NCBI RefSeq assembly: GCF_900460065.1
Contig: NZ_UAVD01000029.1
Coordinates: 248,001 to 312,000 of the forward strand
Reading direction: 5' to 3'
DNA: 64,000 nt
DNA from: Streptomyces griseus
GTDB lineage: Bacteria > Actinomycetota > Actinomycetes > Streptomycetales > Streptomycetaceae
Shown here piece after piece: positions 24,383-32,484 of the stretch (position 1 is its first letter; the number at the start of each line of letters is the position of its first letter). The notes beneath the pieces are model-generated. The model was not told the DNA's origin. It made no database searches and was given only the letters and a program-made list of their open reading frames with translations. A program made the position numbers and the translations under genes.

Positions 24383-25363
24383 TCAGCCGTCGTGCAGGGC
24401 CCTCCGCAGGGCGTCGACGGCGAGCCCGCGAGCGACGTTGGCGGCGCGGGTGTCGCGCAGGCTGTCCAGGAGGAGGAAGTCGTGGACCATGCCCGCGACC
24501 CGGACGGACGTCACGTCCACGCCGGCCTCGCGCAGCCTGTTGGCGTACTTCTCGCCCTCGTCGCGCAGAACGTCCGCCTCGTCGGTGATGACCAGCGTGG
24601 TGGGCAGGCCCCGGAGCTGCTCCAGTGAGGCCCGCAGCGGCGAGGCGTACACCTCCGACCGGTGGGCGATGTTGCCCGTGTAGGCGTCCCAGAACCACTT
24701 CATGCCGTCGCGGGTGAGGTAGTAGCCCTCGGCGAACCGGAGGTACGAAGGGGTGCTGAAGTCGGCGTCGGTGACCGGGTACAGCAGGACCTGCGCCCTG
24801 AGGTCGATGCCCCCGCGCTCCTTGTTCATCAGCGCGAACACCGCCGCCATGCAGCCGCCGACCGACTCGCCGGTGACGGCGATCCGCGAGGTGTCCAGGC
24901 CGTGTTCCGCGCCGTGCTCCGCGACCCACCGGCCCACGGCGTAGTTCTGCTCGACCTGCGTGGGGTACTTCGCCTCGGGTGCGCGGTCGTAGACGGGGAA
25001 GACGCCCGCGGCCCCGGCTCCGACGGTGAGTTCGCGGAAGAGGCGGTCATGGGTACGGTCGTCGCCGAACACCCAGCCGGCACCGTGGATGTAGAACACC
25101 ACCGGCAGCGGTCCGGTGGCCCCCTTGGGACGGATGACGCGGGTGCGGACCGTACCCCACTGGCCCGCGTCCACGTCGACCCATTCCTCGTCCACCTCGG
25201 GGCGGGGCACGCTCTCGTCGCTCTGCAGGCCGAGCAGGATCTCGCGGCCCTTCTCCGGGGGGACCTCGTAGATCCTCGGATGCGGGTCCGTGGCCTCGCA
25301 CAGTGCCCTCGCGGCGGGTTCGAGGTAGGGCGTGATCGGAGGGGGAAGCGGGGCATCGGTCAT
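24383..25363 (-). CDS. Alpha/beta hydrolase, hormone-sensitive-lipase type esterase
   Basis: A 326-residue esterase. The oxyanion motif is the HGAG form in VVFYIHGAGWVFGDDRTHD. The nucleophile serine is in RIAVTGESVGGCMAA, the acid is in LVITDEADVLRDEG, and the histidine is in RVAGMVHDFLLLDS. No signal peptide is seen, so it is cytosolic. AGGGAG precedes the ATG. It lies between gnd and the encapsulin operon, with gaps that suggest independent transcription. The substrate is probably a short acyl ester. Confidence 0.88.
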   Translation of the reverse strand: MTDAPLPPPITPYLEPAARALCEATDPHPRIYEVPPEKGREILLGLQSDESVPRPEVDEEWVDVDAGQWGTVRTRVIRPKGATGPLPVVFYIHGAGWVFGDDRTHDRLFRELTVGAGAAGVFPVYDRAPEAKYPTQVEQNYAVGRWVAEHGAEHGLDTSRIAVTGESVGGCMAAVFALMNKERGGIDLRAQVLLYPVTDADFSTPSYLRFAEGYYLTRDGMKWFWDAYTGNIAHRSEVYASPLRASLEQLRGLPTTLVITDEADVLRDEGEKYANRLREAGVDVTSVRVAGMVHDFLLLDSLRDTRAANVARGLAVDALRRALHDG

Positions 25364-25519
25364 GTCGACTCCCTGTCGTGGGCGTGCGTGCGCCTTGGTC
25401 GAACGGCTTCGCGGGCCGCCGCAGGTTTCCGCCCCCGCCCGGGGCCCGCCCCCTGTTCCATCCTCGCCCTCCGTCCGGCGAGCGCAACCGCGCCGGGCGC
25501 TTCGAACACGGAAGGCGTG

Positions 25520-26959
25520 TCAGCTCTCCACCTCGGTCCTGTCGCCGCCCCAGAGGGTGTGGAACGTCCCGTCGCGGTCGGTGCGGCGGTAGGTGTGCGC
25601 GCCGAAGTAGTCGCGCTGGCCCTGGGTGAGCGCGGCGGGGAGGCGTTCGGCGCGCAGTGAGTCGTAGTAGGCGAGGGCGGCGGCGAAGGCAGGCGTGGGG
25701 ACGCCTTGGGTGACGGCGGTGGCCACCACGGTGCGCCAGTCGTCCTGAGCGGCGGCGATCTCCTCCGCGAAACCCCGGTCGGCGAGGAGGCCGACCATGC
25801 GGGGCCGGGCTTCGTAGGCGCCGGTGATCCTGTCGAGGAACGCGGCCCGGATGATGCATCCGCCGCGCCAGATCGAGGCCACCGCGCCGAGGTCGATGTT
25901 CCAGCCGTACTGCTCGCTGCCGGCCGCGATCTCGTGGAAACCCTGGGTGTAGGCGACGATCTTCGAGGCGTACAGCGCCTGCTCGACCCGGTCGGCGAAG
26001 GCCGCCGCCTCGTCCTCGCCGAGCGTACGGGCCGCCGGTCCGGCCAGGTGGCGTGAGGCATCGCGGAGGTCGGCGTGGCCCGAGACGGAGCGGGCGAAGA
26101 CGGCCTCGGCGATCCCGGAGACGGGAACCCCGAGGTCGAGGGCGATCTGCACGGTCCAGCGGCCGGTGCCCTTCTGCTCCGCCCGGTCGAGCACGACGTC
26201 CACGAAGGGCTTCCCGGTCGCCCCGTCGACGTGCGAGAGCACTTCCGCGGTGATCTCGATGAGGTAGGACTCCAGGCGCCCGGTGTTCCAGGTGCGGAAG
26301 ATGTCCGCGATCCGCGCGGGGGAGTACCCGGCCACGTCACGGAGCAGCTGGTACGCCTCGCCGATCAGCTGCATGTCCGCGTACTCGATGCCGTTGTGCG
26401 TCATCTTCACGAAGTGTCCGGCGCCGTCCGGCCCGACATGCGTGACGCACGGAGCACCGTCCTTCGCCTTCGCGGAGATCTTCTCCAGCATCGGCCCGAG
26501 CGAGGCGTACGATTCCTCGCTGCCGCCCGGCATGATGCTCGGTCCGTCGAGCGCGCCCTCCTCGCCTCCGGAGATGCCGGTGCCGACGAAGTGGATGCCC
26601 CGCTCGCGCAGCTCGCGCTCCCGGCGGCGGGTGTCCTCGAAGTGCGCGTTGCCCCCGTCGATGATCACATCACCGTTCTCCAGGAGGGGCGCGAACTCTC
26701 CGATCACCGCGTCCGTGGCCTCCCCTGCCTTCACCATGATGACCAGCCGGCGTGGCCGCTCCAGGGCCGCCACGAAATCCTCGGCACTCCCGGTCGCGAC
26801 GAAATCACCCTCGTCGCCGAAGTGTTCGACGAGCTCACGGGTGCGAGCGGCGGTGCGGTTGTGCAGGGCGACGGTGTATCCGTTGCGGGCGAAGTTCCGG
26901 GCCAGGTTGCGTCCCATGACGGCGAGTCCGGTGACGCCGATCTGCGCGGTGCCGCTCAT
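25520..26959 (-). CDS. gnd: 6-phosphogluconate dehydrogenase, decarboxylating
   Basis: A 479-residue pentose phosphate enzyme converting 6-phosphogluconate to ribulose 5-phosphate with reduction of NADP. The N-terminal nucleotide motif is IGVTGLAVMGRNLARNFARN. Substrate and catalytic motifs include GTGISGGEEGALDGPSIMPG, HFVKMTHNGIEYADMQLIGE (Lys and Asn) and WRGGCIIRAAFLDRI. Length matches the long dimeric form. AGGAG precedes the ATG. No zwf or other pentose phosphate genes are adjacent. Confidence 0.95.
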   Translation of the reverse strand: MSGTAQIGVTGLAVMGRNLARNFARNGYTVALHNRTAARTRELVEHFGDEGDFVATGSAEDFVAALERPRRLVIMVKAGEATDAVIGEFAPLLENGDVIIDGGNAHFEDTRRRERELRERGIHFVGTGISGGEEGALDGPSIMPGGSEESYASLGPMLEKISAKAKDGAPCVTHVGPDGAGHFVKMTHNGIEYADMQLIGEAYQLLRDVAGYSPARIADIFRTWNTGRLESYLIEITAEVLSHVDGATGKPFVDVVLDRAEQKGTGRWTVQIALDLGVPVSGIAEAVFARSVSGHADLRDASRHLAGPAARTLGEDEAAAFADRVEQALYASKIVAYTQGFHEIAAGSEQYGWNIDLGAVASIWRGGCIIRAAFLDRITGAYEARPRMVGLLADRGFAEEIAAAQDDWRTVVATAVTQGVPTPAFAAALAYYDSLRAERLPAALTQGQRDYFGAHTYRRTDRDGTFHTLWGGDRTEVES

Positions 26960-27082
26960 CTGTGTGCTCCTGGGGTTGCGAGGACGTCGGTGGGGCCGGC
27001 GGTGCCGGGGCGGGCTTCGGGCAGGGGAGTACGGACCCGGGGACAGGCGCGTTCGGGGACGGGACGCTCGCCGGCGGCCCGC

Positions 27083-27616
27083 TCAGGGCGCGGGCGGAGT
27101 GGCGGCACCCCCGGTGGCGGGGTCGGCGCCGGGCGCCGGACCGGCCTCCAGGAGCGCCTCGTCGTCCCCCGGCTCGGGGATCACGTGCATCGCGGCCTCC
27201 TCGGCCGACGCCGCCGCCCCGTCGATGCCCACGTCGCTGGCGGTGAGGGTGGCCGGGACGCTTCCGTCCGCCTGCTGGGTCAGCCGACCGGCGCGGGCGA
27301 CACCGACCTCGTCGTCCCACGGCTCGCCGTCGCCGCCCACCAGATCGCCCACGCCGTCACCGGCGGAACCGTCCGGCTCGGGCACCTCCCTGGTCAGCCG
27401 CGCGTCCAGGGACTCGCCGGTGTGCCGCTCGCCGGCCGTGGTGCCGAGGCCGTCGACGGCCCAGGGGCGGTCCGGCGGCGCGTAGCCCTCGTCCAGGGGG
27501 TCGCCGGTGCCGGACGGATCCATGAGCGTGTCCCCGGCGTCGAGCTGTTCGCCGGGGTCGGAAGCCTCCGGTTCCTGGGGCTGGTAGACGTCGTCCCCCC
27601 AGTCGGTGTCGCTCAT
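27083..27616 (-). CDS. DUF5709 acidic protein
   Basis: A 177-residue, very acidic hydrophilic protein beginning MSDTDWGDDVYQPQ, with repeated family blocks such as LDEGYAPPDRPWAVDGLGTT and GESLDARLTREVPEPDG, then RAGRLTQQADG and a Pro/Ala/Gly tail. These match the actinobacterial DUF5709 pattern. The start was chosen at MSDTDW because AAAGGA lies upstream; an earlier ATG adds a basic tail unlike the family. Function unknown; probably disordered. Confidence 0.75.
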   Translation of the reverse strand: MSDTDWGDDVYQPQEPEASDPGEQLDAGDTLMDPSGTGDPLDEGYAPPDRPWAVDGLGTTAGERHTGESLDARLTREVPEPDGSAGDGVGDLVGGDGEPWDDEVGVARAGRLTQQADGSVPATLTASDVGIDGAAASAEEAAMHVIPEPGDDEALLEAGPAPGADPATGGAATPPAP

Positions 27617-27975
27617 GGCGCGTCCTTTCCTCCGGGAGTACCGCGTACCACTGTCCCCTGTACGCAATTCCACTCCGGTCCCGCTCCGGCCGCAAAGGGA
27701 AGATCGGGTCCCGGGGCCCGATACGGGCCGCGCGGACCGGTCCGTCCGCAGGTCGCGGCCCGTTCACCGCGCATCCGGGGAGCCGGGCGCCGGGCGGGAC
27801 CCGCCCTCGGCCCCGGCCGGTGCGACCGCCGCGATCCCCGGCGCACGGCCGGACCGCCGTGCCGGACCCCCTGGGGCTCCCCGCCCGGAGCGGCGCACCG
27901 TCCGGGCGGCGGCGGGCCCCGTCGACGCCGAGCCCGGGGGCGGGCCCCCACCCGCGCCGCGTCGGGACCTCCCGC
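27617..27975. other. Intergenic, no feature seen
   Basis: About 360 bp of GC-rich sequence between the DUF5709 gene and the ABC ATPase. No reading frame with start, ribosome site and family match, and no clear operator or terminator. Confidence 0.3.
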
Positions 27976-28794
27976 CTACCCGAAGCCGCCCGAGCGGGCC
28001 AGCCAGCGGCCCCCGTGCCGGGACACCTCGATGGGGCGGCCGAAGCAGGCGGTCATGCGCTCCCGCGTGAGGACGTCCCCGACCGGCCCCGCGGCGAGGA
28101 CCCGCCCCTCACGCAGGAGCAGGGCGTGACCGATGGCCGGGGAAAGCTCCTCCACGTGGTGTGTGACCGTCACCGTCGACAACTCCGCACGGTTCAGGGC
28201 GAGATGACGCATGGTGTCGACGAGGTCCTCGCGGGAGGGCAGATCGAGTGCGTTGAACGGCTCGTCGAGCAGCAACAGCGCCGGATCGGCCATGAGGGCG
28301 CGGGCGATGAGGATCCGGGCGCGCTGACCGCCCGAGCAGACACCGTACGGGCGGTCGGCGAGCTCCTTGACGTGGAGTTCGGCGAGCAGCCCGTGGGCGC
28401 GCTCGCGCACCTCGTCGCCGTACGACTTCCACAGCGGCTGGACGGTGCCGGTGTGGCCGGTGAGCACGGTGGTGAGGCCGGTCAGATCCCCCGGTACGCG
28501 CTGGGAGGTGGAGACATGGCCGATGCGGGCGCGCAGCTCCCGCACGTCGACGCGGCCGAGCCGGTGGCCGAGGACGTCGACCGTGCCGGTGGTGGGGAAG
28601 GCAGTGGCGCCGACCAGCCGCAGGACGCTGGTCTTGCCCGCCCCGTTGGGGCCGAGCAGCGCCCAGTGCTCGCCCGCCCGGACGGTCCAGTCCAGGCTGT
28701 CGAGGATGACCTGGCCGGTGGTGTGGCGGCGCATGCTCACGCCGTGGAGGGCGGCGACGACGCGCCCGTGACTGTTGCCGCTGTTCTGGTCCAT
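27976..28794 (-). CDS. Stand-alone ABC transporter ATP-binding protein
   Basis: A 272-residue ATPase with Walker A GPNGAGKTS (residues 48-56), Q-loop near STSQRVPGDL, signature CSGGQRARILIARAL, Walker B ALLLLDEPFNALD and H-loop TVTVTHHVEEL. It has the look of the YlmA/iron- or molybdate-type single ATPases. The start at MDQNSGNSHG follows AGGACGG; an upstream in-frame ATG is less likely. No permease gene is adjacent, so it either works with distant membrane partners or has a non-transport role. Confidence 0.85.
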   Translation of the reverse strand: MDQNSGNSHGRVVAALHGVSMRRHTTGQVILDSLDWTVRAGEHWALLGPNGAGKTSVLRLVGATAFPTTGTVDVLGHRLGRVDVRELRARIGHVSTSQRVPGDLTGLTTVLTGHTGTVQPLWKSYGDEVRERAHGLLAELHVKELADRPYGVCSGGQRARILIARALMADPALLLLDEPFNALDLPSREDLVDTMRHLALNRAELSTVTVTHHVEELSPAIGHALLLREGRVLAAGPVGDVLTRERMTACFGRPIEVSRHGGRWLARSGGFG

Positions 28795-28939
28795 GCCGTC
28801 CTGTGGCCCCTTCGCCTCGGTGAGTACCGCGTCCGTCGCACGGAGGGTAGCTGTAGGCGGCATTCATGCGCGTGGATGACTGCATCGCGGACACGGACCG
28901 GCCCTGGCGGTCTCTCCCCGGCTCCCGCCGGGGCGGTCC

Positions 28940-29302
28940 TCAGCGCCGGGCCAGGGCGAGCAGGCTCAGCCCGAACATCAGGACCCCCAGGGGGAGGTGG
29001 ACCGACGGAAGGTGCGCGATACCGACCGCGACCTGCACCGAAGCCAGGACCAGGAAGCCGGACGCGTGCAGGACGGGCCGGGGCGACCCGCCACCCGGCT
29101 TCCAGGCCAGTACCGCCGCGAGGAGGTACAGCATCGACGCCCCGTACATCACACGCGCACCGACGCTGTGCAGGGCCTCCCCGTAGGACGAGGTCAGCAG
29201 CAGTCCGGAGGAGACGGCCTGGAGGAAGATCGTCAGTGTCTGGAGGGCGATCGCGATCCGCAGGAACGGGAACGCGCGCCGTGTCGCCGTCGGAGTGGTC
29301 AT
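28940..29302 (-). CDS. Four-TM membrane protein
   Basis: A 120-residue integral membrane protein with four hydrophobic segments (FLRIAIALQTLTIFLQAVSS, MYGASMLYLLAAVLAW, LHASGFLVLASVQVAVGIAH and LPLGVLMFGLSLLALARR). It is divergent from the ECF41 sigma factor gene, with a 96-bp shared promoter region, which suggests it is a target or partner of that sigma factor. No named family was recognised. Confidence 0.7.
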   Translation of the reverse strand: MTTPTATRRAFPFLRIAIALQTLTIFLQAVSSGLLLTSSYGEALHSVGARVMYGASMLYLLAAVLAWKPGGGSPRPVLHASGFLVLASVQVAVGIAHLPSVHLPLGVLMFGLSLLALARR

Positions 29303-29398
29303 GCCAGGCCCCTTTTCCGCCCGTGGGCAGCCGATCGATAAGGTCTCACCAACCCGACGACACGGGCCGGCGAAAGGTAAGGCGAGGGAGGCCGGAGC

Positions 29399-30298
29399 AT
29401 GGGGGCGGCGAGGGCGGGCGCCGAGGTGACGGCCGGTGAGCGCGGCCGACTGATCAATGTGGCCTACCGGTTGCTGGGATCGCTCGCCGAGTCCGAGGAC
29501 GCCGTGCAGGAGGCCTTCGCGCGCTGGTACGCACTGCCGCGGAGCCGGCGGGACGCGATCGTGTCGCCCGGCGCCTGGCTGACCACCGTCACGGGCCGCA
29601 TCTGCCTGGACGTGCTCGGCTCGGCGCGGATCCGCCGTGAACGCTACGTCGGCGCGTGGCTGCCCGACCCCCTGCCGGACCCCGTCGAGCGCGGGGGCGG
29701 CCGGGACGGTGACCTCGCGGACCGGATGGTCCTGGACGAGTCGGTGACCATGGCCTTCCTCGTCGTCCTGGAGACGATGACCCCCGCCGAGCGCGTCGCG
29801 TTCGTCCTGCACGACGTCTTCCGCTACCCTTTCGCGGAGATCGCCGACGTGCTCGGCCGGACCCCCGCCGCCTGCAAGCAACTCGCCTCCTCAGCCCGGC
29901 GCCGGGTGCCCGATGCCCGGACGCCGGTGGCGGCGGACGCGCGGACCGACGTGGTGCGGCGGGTCAAGGAGGCCTGGGAGGAGAAGAACATCGCGGCCCT
30001 CGTGGACCTCCTGGACCCGTCCGCCGTGATGACCGCGGACGGCGGAGGCCTGGTCGGCGCCGCCCTGCGCCCGGTCGAGGGTGACGCGCGCATCGCCTCG
30101 TACATGGTCGCCATCGCCGACCGGGCCCCGGGGCTGGAACTCCTTCAGCGGTCGGTCAACGGTGCGCCGGGCCTGGTGGCCCTGCGGGACGGCGTCGTCC
30201 TGACCGTGGCCGCGTTCGACGTGACCGACGGCCGCGTCGCCCGGATCTGGGTGGTCCGCAACCCGGAGAAGCTGCGGCCGTGGGCGCCCCGGGGGTGA
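29399..30298 (+). CDS. ECF41-type RNA polymerase sigma factor with SnoaL-like C-terminal domain
   Basis: A 299-residue extracytoplasmic-function sigma factor. Region 2 starts RLINVAYRLLGSLAESEDAV, and the ECF41 linker motif appears as YVGAWLPDPLPDPVERG. Region 4 reads MTPAERVAFVLHDVFRYPFA to VLGRTPAACKQLASSARRRV. Residues about 190-299 form the fused SnoaL/NTF2-like domain that tunes sigma activity in this group instead of a membrane anti-sigma factor. GGGAGG precedes the ATG. The usual DoxX- or AhpD-like ECF41 partner is absent; a small membrane protein is divergent. Confidence 0.9.
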   Translation: MGAARAGAEVTAGERGRLINVAYRLLGSLAESEDAVQEAFARWYALPRSRRDAIVSPGAWLTTVTGRICLDVLGSARIRRERYVGAWLPDPLPDPVERGGGRDGDLADRMVLDESVTMAFLVVLETMTPAERVAFVLHDVFRYPFAEIADVLGRTPAACKQLASSARRRVPDARTPVAADARTDVVRRVKEAWEEKNIAALVDLLDPSAVMTADGGGLVGAALRPVEGDARIASYMVAIADRAPGLELLQRSVNGAPGLVALRDGVVLTVAAFDVTDGRVARIWVVRNPEKLRPWAPRG

Positions 30299-30307
30299 CG
30301 GCGGCCG

Positions 30308-30883
30308 CTACCCGCGCAGGTCGAGCCGCATCAGAACGCGGGGGTGGCCGGCCAGGACCGAGGTGGTGTCGGCGGCGTGGGTGAACCCGGCCCGCTCGAA
30401 GTTCTTCCGGACCCCGGGGTACGCCATCGTCGTATCCACCTTGGCGCCACCGCTGTCGAGCGGGTACGCCTCGATCGCCGGCGCACCGTGGGCGCGGGCG
30501 AACTCGACCGCACCGGCGATCAGTTCGTGCGAGATCCCCTGCCCGCGGTGGCCGGGACGCACCCGGACGCACCACAGGGACCAGACCGGAGAATCGTCGA
30601 CGTGCGGGATCGTTCGACTGCGGGCGAAGGAGGTGTCCGCGCGCGGTGCCACGGCCGCCCACCCCACCGGTTCGTCGCCGTCGTAGGCGAGCACCCCCGG
30701 CGGGGGCTCCGTACGGCACAGTCCGGCGACGTACTCACCGCGCGCCGGACCGCGGAGCTCGGCGTTGAGCTTGGCGGGAATCCGGTGGCTCAGACACCAA
30801 CAGACGTTGGCCTCGGGTGACTTCGGGCCGACCAGCGTACGTACGTCTTCGAACACCGAGGCCGGGCGAACTGCGATGGTCAT
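30308..30883 (-). CDS. GNAT-family N-acetyltransferase
   Basis: A 191-residue acetyltransferase with acetyl-CoA loop VRPGHRGQGISHELIAGAVE, upstream core strand WSLWCVRVRPG, and C-terminal RKNFERAGFTHAADTTSVLA. The N-terminal CWCLSHRIP block is typical of a Streptomyces subgroup of GNAT proteins. The start MTIAVRPASVFED was chosen because upstream in-frame residues are low-complexity. It is convergent with the ECF41 gene (9-bp gap). Substrate unknown. Confidence 0.82.
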   Translation of the reverse strand: MTIAVRPASVFEDVRTLVGPKSPEANVCWCLSHRIPAKLNAELRGPARGEYVAGLCRTEPPPGVLAYDGDEPVGWAAVAPRADTSFARSRTIPHVDDSPVWSLWCVRVRPGHRGQGISHELIAGAVEFARAHGAPAIEAYPLDSGGAKVDTTMAYPGVRKNFERAGFTHAADTTSVLAGHPRVLMRLDLRG

Positions 30884-31051
30884 GGCCCAACGATGACACG
30901 GGCCCCCGCCGGGGCCCCGGACCGTCGCTCGCGCCGTGGCGCCACCCCCGGCGGCCGGTCGAGGCCTCGGCCCCGGGCCCGGCGCATCCTGCTGCCGGGG
31001 ACCGGAGCCCCGCGGTGGTCTCGGCGCGGCCACCGCTTCACGGGGAGCGGC

Positions 31052-31477
31052 TCAGCGCCCGGAGCCGACGACGGCGGTGACGCGGATCTCCACGCGCATG
31101 GCGGCGAGGCCGAGAACGGTGACGCCGGTCTCCGTCCAGATCGGCGCGCGGCCGTCGAGGCGACGACGGAACTGCTCGGTCATGACCGAGTTGTGGTCGT
31201 CGCCGATGGCGTCGTCTCCGGGTGCGACCTTGTGGTACGAGTTGACGTGGATGACGTCCTTCCACGTCGCGCCGACCGTGGCGAGCGTGCGTTCGACGTT
31301 GTCGAATGCCTGGACGATCTCGTCCTCCAGCGAGTCGGGGATGACCAGGTCGTCATCGACTCCGGCCTGGCCGGAGGTCTCGACCCGGTCGCCGACCCGG
31401 ACGGCCCCGCTGTAGCCGTGGGCCTCGTGCAGCTTCTCGCCGAAGCCCGGGGTGATGCCGAAAGTGACGGTGTCCAT
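31052..31477 (-). CDS. RidA/YjgF-family protein
   Basis: A 141-residue protein of the Rid superfamily, whose best-known members hydrolyse reactive enamine/imine intermediates. Typical segments are AVRVGDRVETSGQAGVDDDL and DVIHVNSYHKVAPG, with C-terminal RAPIWTETGVTVLGLAAM and VEIRVTAVVGSGR. The canonical arginine in the PxR motif region (usually near residue 105) is replaced within this RAPIWT segment, so it may be of a non-RidA Rid class. GAGGAAG precedes the ATG. It is divergent from a MarR gene across two operator repeats. Confidence 0.85.
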   Translation of the reverse strand: MDTVTFGITPGFGEKLHEAHGYSGAVRVGDRVETSGQAGVDDDLVIPDSLEDEIVQAFDNVERTLATVGATWKDVIHVNSYHKVAPGDDAIGDDHNSVMTEQFRRRLDGRAPIWTETGVTVLGLAAMRVEIRVTAVVGSGR

Positions 31478-31520
31478 GATGCTTCCTCTTCTCGCTCACG
31501 GCGGGTGTGTTTTCTCTTCC

Positions 31521-31574
31521 ATGACTTCACGCGTAAAGTGAGACTAGCAAGTGATGACTTCAAGCGCAAAGTGA
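31521..31574. promoter_or_regulatory. Pair of 21-bp operator repeats between RidA and MarR genes
   Basis: Two direct copies at 31521-31541 and 31554-31574 match at 19 of 21 positions. Each begins ATGACTTCA, ends AAAGTGA, and contains an ACTT-N8-AAGT dyad. Start-to-start spacing is 33 bp, about three helical turns, so two dimers would sit on the same DNA face. They lie 44 bp upstream of the RidA start and 33 bp upstream of the MarR start. Confidence 0.7.
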
Positions 31575-31606
31575 TGACGCGCTGTGGCGGAGGGACTGGA
31601 CGACCC

Positions 31607-32116
31607 ATGAGCGACACCGGAGAGCCCATGACCGGCACGGGTGGACACGAGGACGACGAGGAGCCGCGGTGGCTCGACGAGGAGGAGAAGGCCGCGTGGA
31701 CCGGGCTGATCTCCCTGGTCCTGCTCCTGCCCGGCAAGCTGGAATCGCCCCTCCGGCAGGAGCACGGCCTCACGCTGTTCGAGTACCTCGTGCTCAGCCA
31801 TCTGTCCGAGGCTCCGGAGCGGAGGCTGCGGATGGGGGAGCTCGCCTTCCTCGCCAGCGGGTCGCTCTCCCGGCTGTCCAACGTCGTCAAGCGCTGCGAG
31901 CAACGCGGCTGGGTCGTTCGCACCCCCGACCCGGCGGACGGCCGCTACACCCTGGCCGAACTCACCGACACCGGCTTCGCCGTCGTGGACGTGGCGGCCC
32001 CCACCCACCTGCGCGCCGTGCGCCGCGTCGTCCTCGACGCGCTCAACGCGACCGACCGGAGGGCCCTCGCCCGGATCGCCGAGAAGCTCCGCATCGTGCC
32101 GGACGACTTCGGCTGA
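31607..32116 (+). CDS. MarR-family transcriptional regulator
   Basis: A winged-helix regulator of 169 residues from this start. After an acidic N-terminal tail come the dimerisation helix (LISLVLLLPGKLESPLRQEH), LTLFEYLVLSHLSEAPERRL, the recognition helix in LAFLASGSLSRLSNVVKRCE, and the wing RGWVVRTPDPADGRYTLAEL. An ATG seven codons further in has a closer GGAGAG and is an alternative start. It is divergent from the RidA gene and almost certainly binds the repeats between them. Confidence 0.87.
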   Translation: MSDTGEPMTGTGGHEDDEEPRWLDEEEKAAWTGLISLVLLLPGKLESPLRQEHGLTLFEYLVLSHLSEAPERRLRMGELAFLASGSLSRLSNVVKRCEQRGWVVRTPDPADGRYTLAELTDTGFAVVDVAAPTHLRAVRRVVLDALNATDRRALARIAEKLRIVPDDFG

Positions 32117-32129
32117 CCGCGGTTCCGTG

Positions 32130-32372
32130 CGGCGGCCCCTCCCGCGACCGGCCGGCCGAGTGGAGCGCGAAGCCCCGGACGTCCACCACGCCGGTGAAGC
32201 GCAGCCGGAGCAGCGGAATCGTCGGATCGCCGGGCAACTCGGCCGCCACGTGCGCGAATCCGGCACGGAAGTGGACCCTGATGGCGTCCACCTGCCGCCA
32301 GTGCCGGCAGGCGTGACGGTTCAGGCGCCGCCGCAGGTCGTGCTGCGTCGATTCCGGGGGATCCTTCGGCAC
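32130..32372 (-). pseudogene. Remnant of a Streptomyces conserved hypothetical protein
   Basis: The frame starting MPKDPPESTQHDLRRRLNRH continues with WRQVDAIRVHFRAGFAHVAA, then LPGDPTIPLLRLRFTGVVDV and RGFALHSAGR. This resembles a small conserved family whose members read roughly RFRAGFAYVxGELPDG...LCRLRYGGSxxxWGFAIYxAS. After that point the sequence turns into random Arg/Ser/Pro codons and runs antisense into the MarR gene, so the C-terminus seems lost. Match is from memory, hence moderate to low confidence. Confidence 0.35.
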
Positions 32373-32431
32373 GGGCCCGTTCTGCCGAGTGCGGTCGGGG
32401 TGCGCCGCGATCGTCCGCGACCGGAGAGGCT

Positions 32432-32483
32432 GAGTGTCCGCGAAGTCGCCCGACGGGCGGGGGACGAGACTTCGCGGACACTC
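32432..32483. terminator. Long bidirectional hairpin
   Basis: A perfect 16-bp inverted repeat (GAGTGTCCGCGAAGTC) around a 20-base spacer that itself contains a small GCCC-GAC-GGGC hairpin. It ends one base before the stop codon of the minus-strand lipoprotein gene and would serve that gene, and possibly the MarR side as well. Confidence 0.6.
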
Positions 32484-32484
32484 C

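Noticed and set aside
27976..28794. A complete ABC transporter locus
   Set aside because: No permease or binding-protein gene is adjacent. Only the ATPase is supported.
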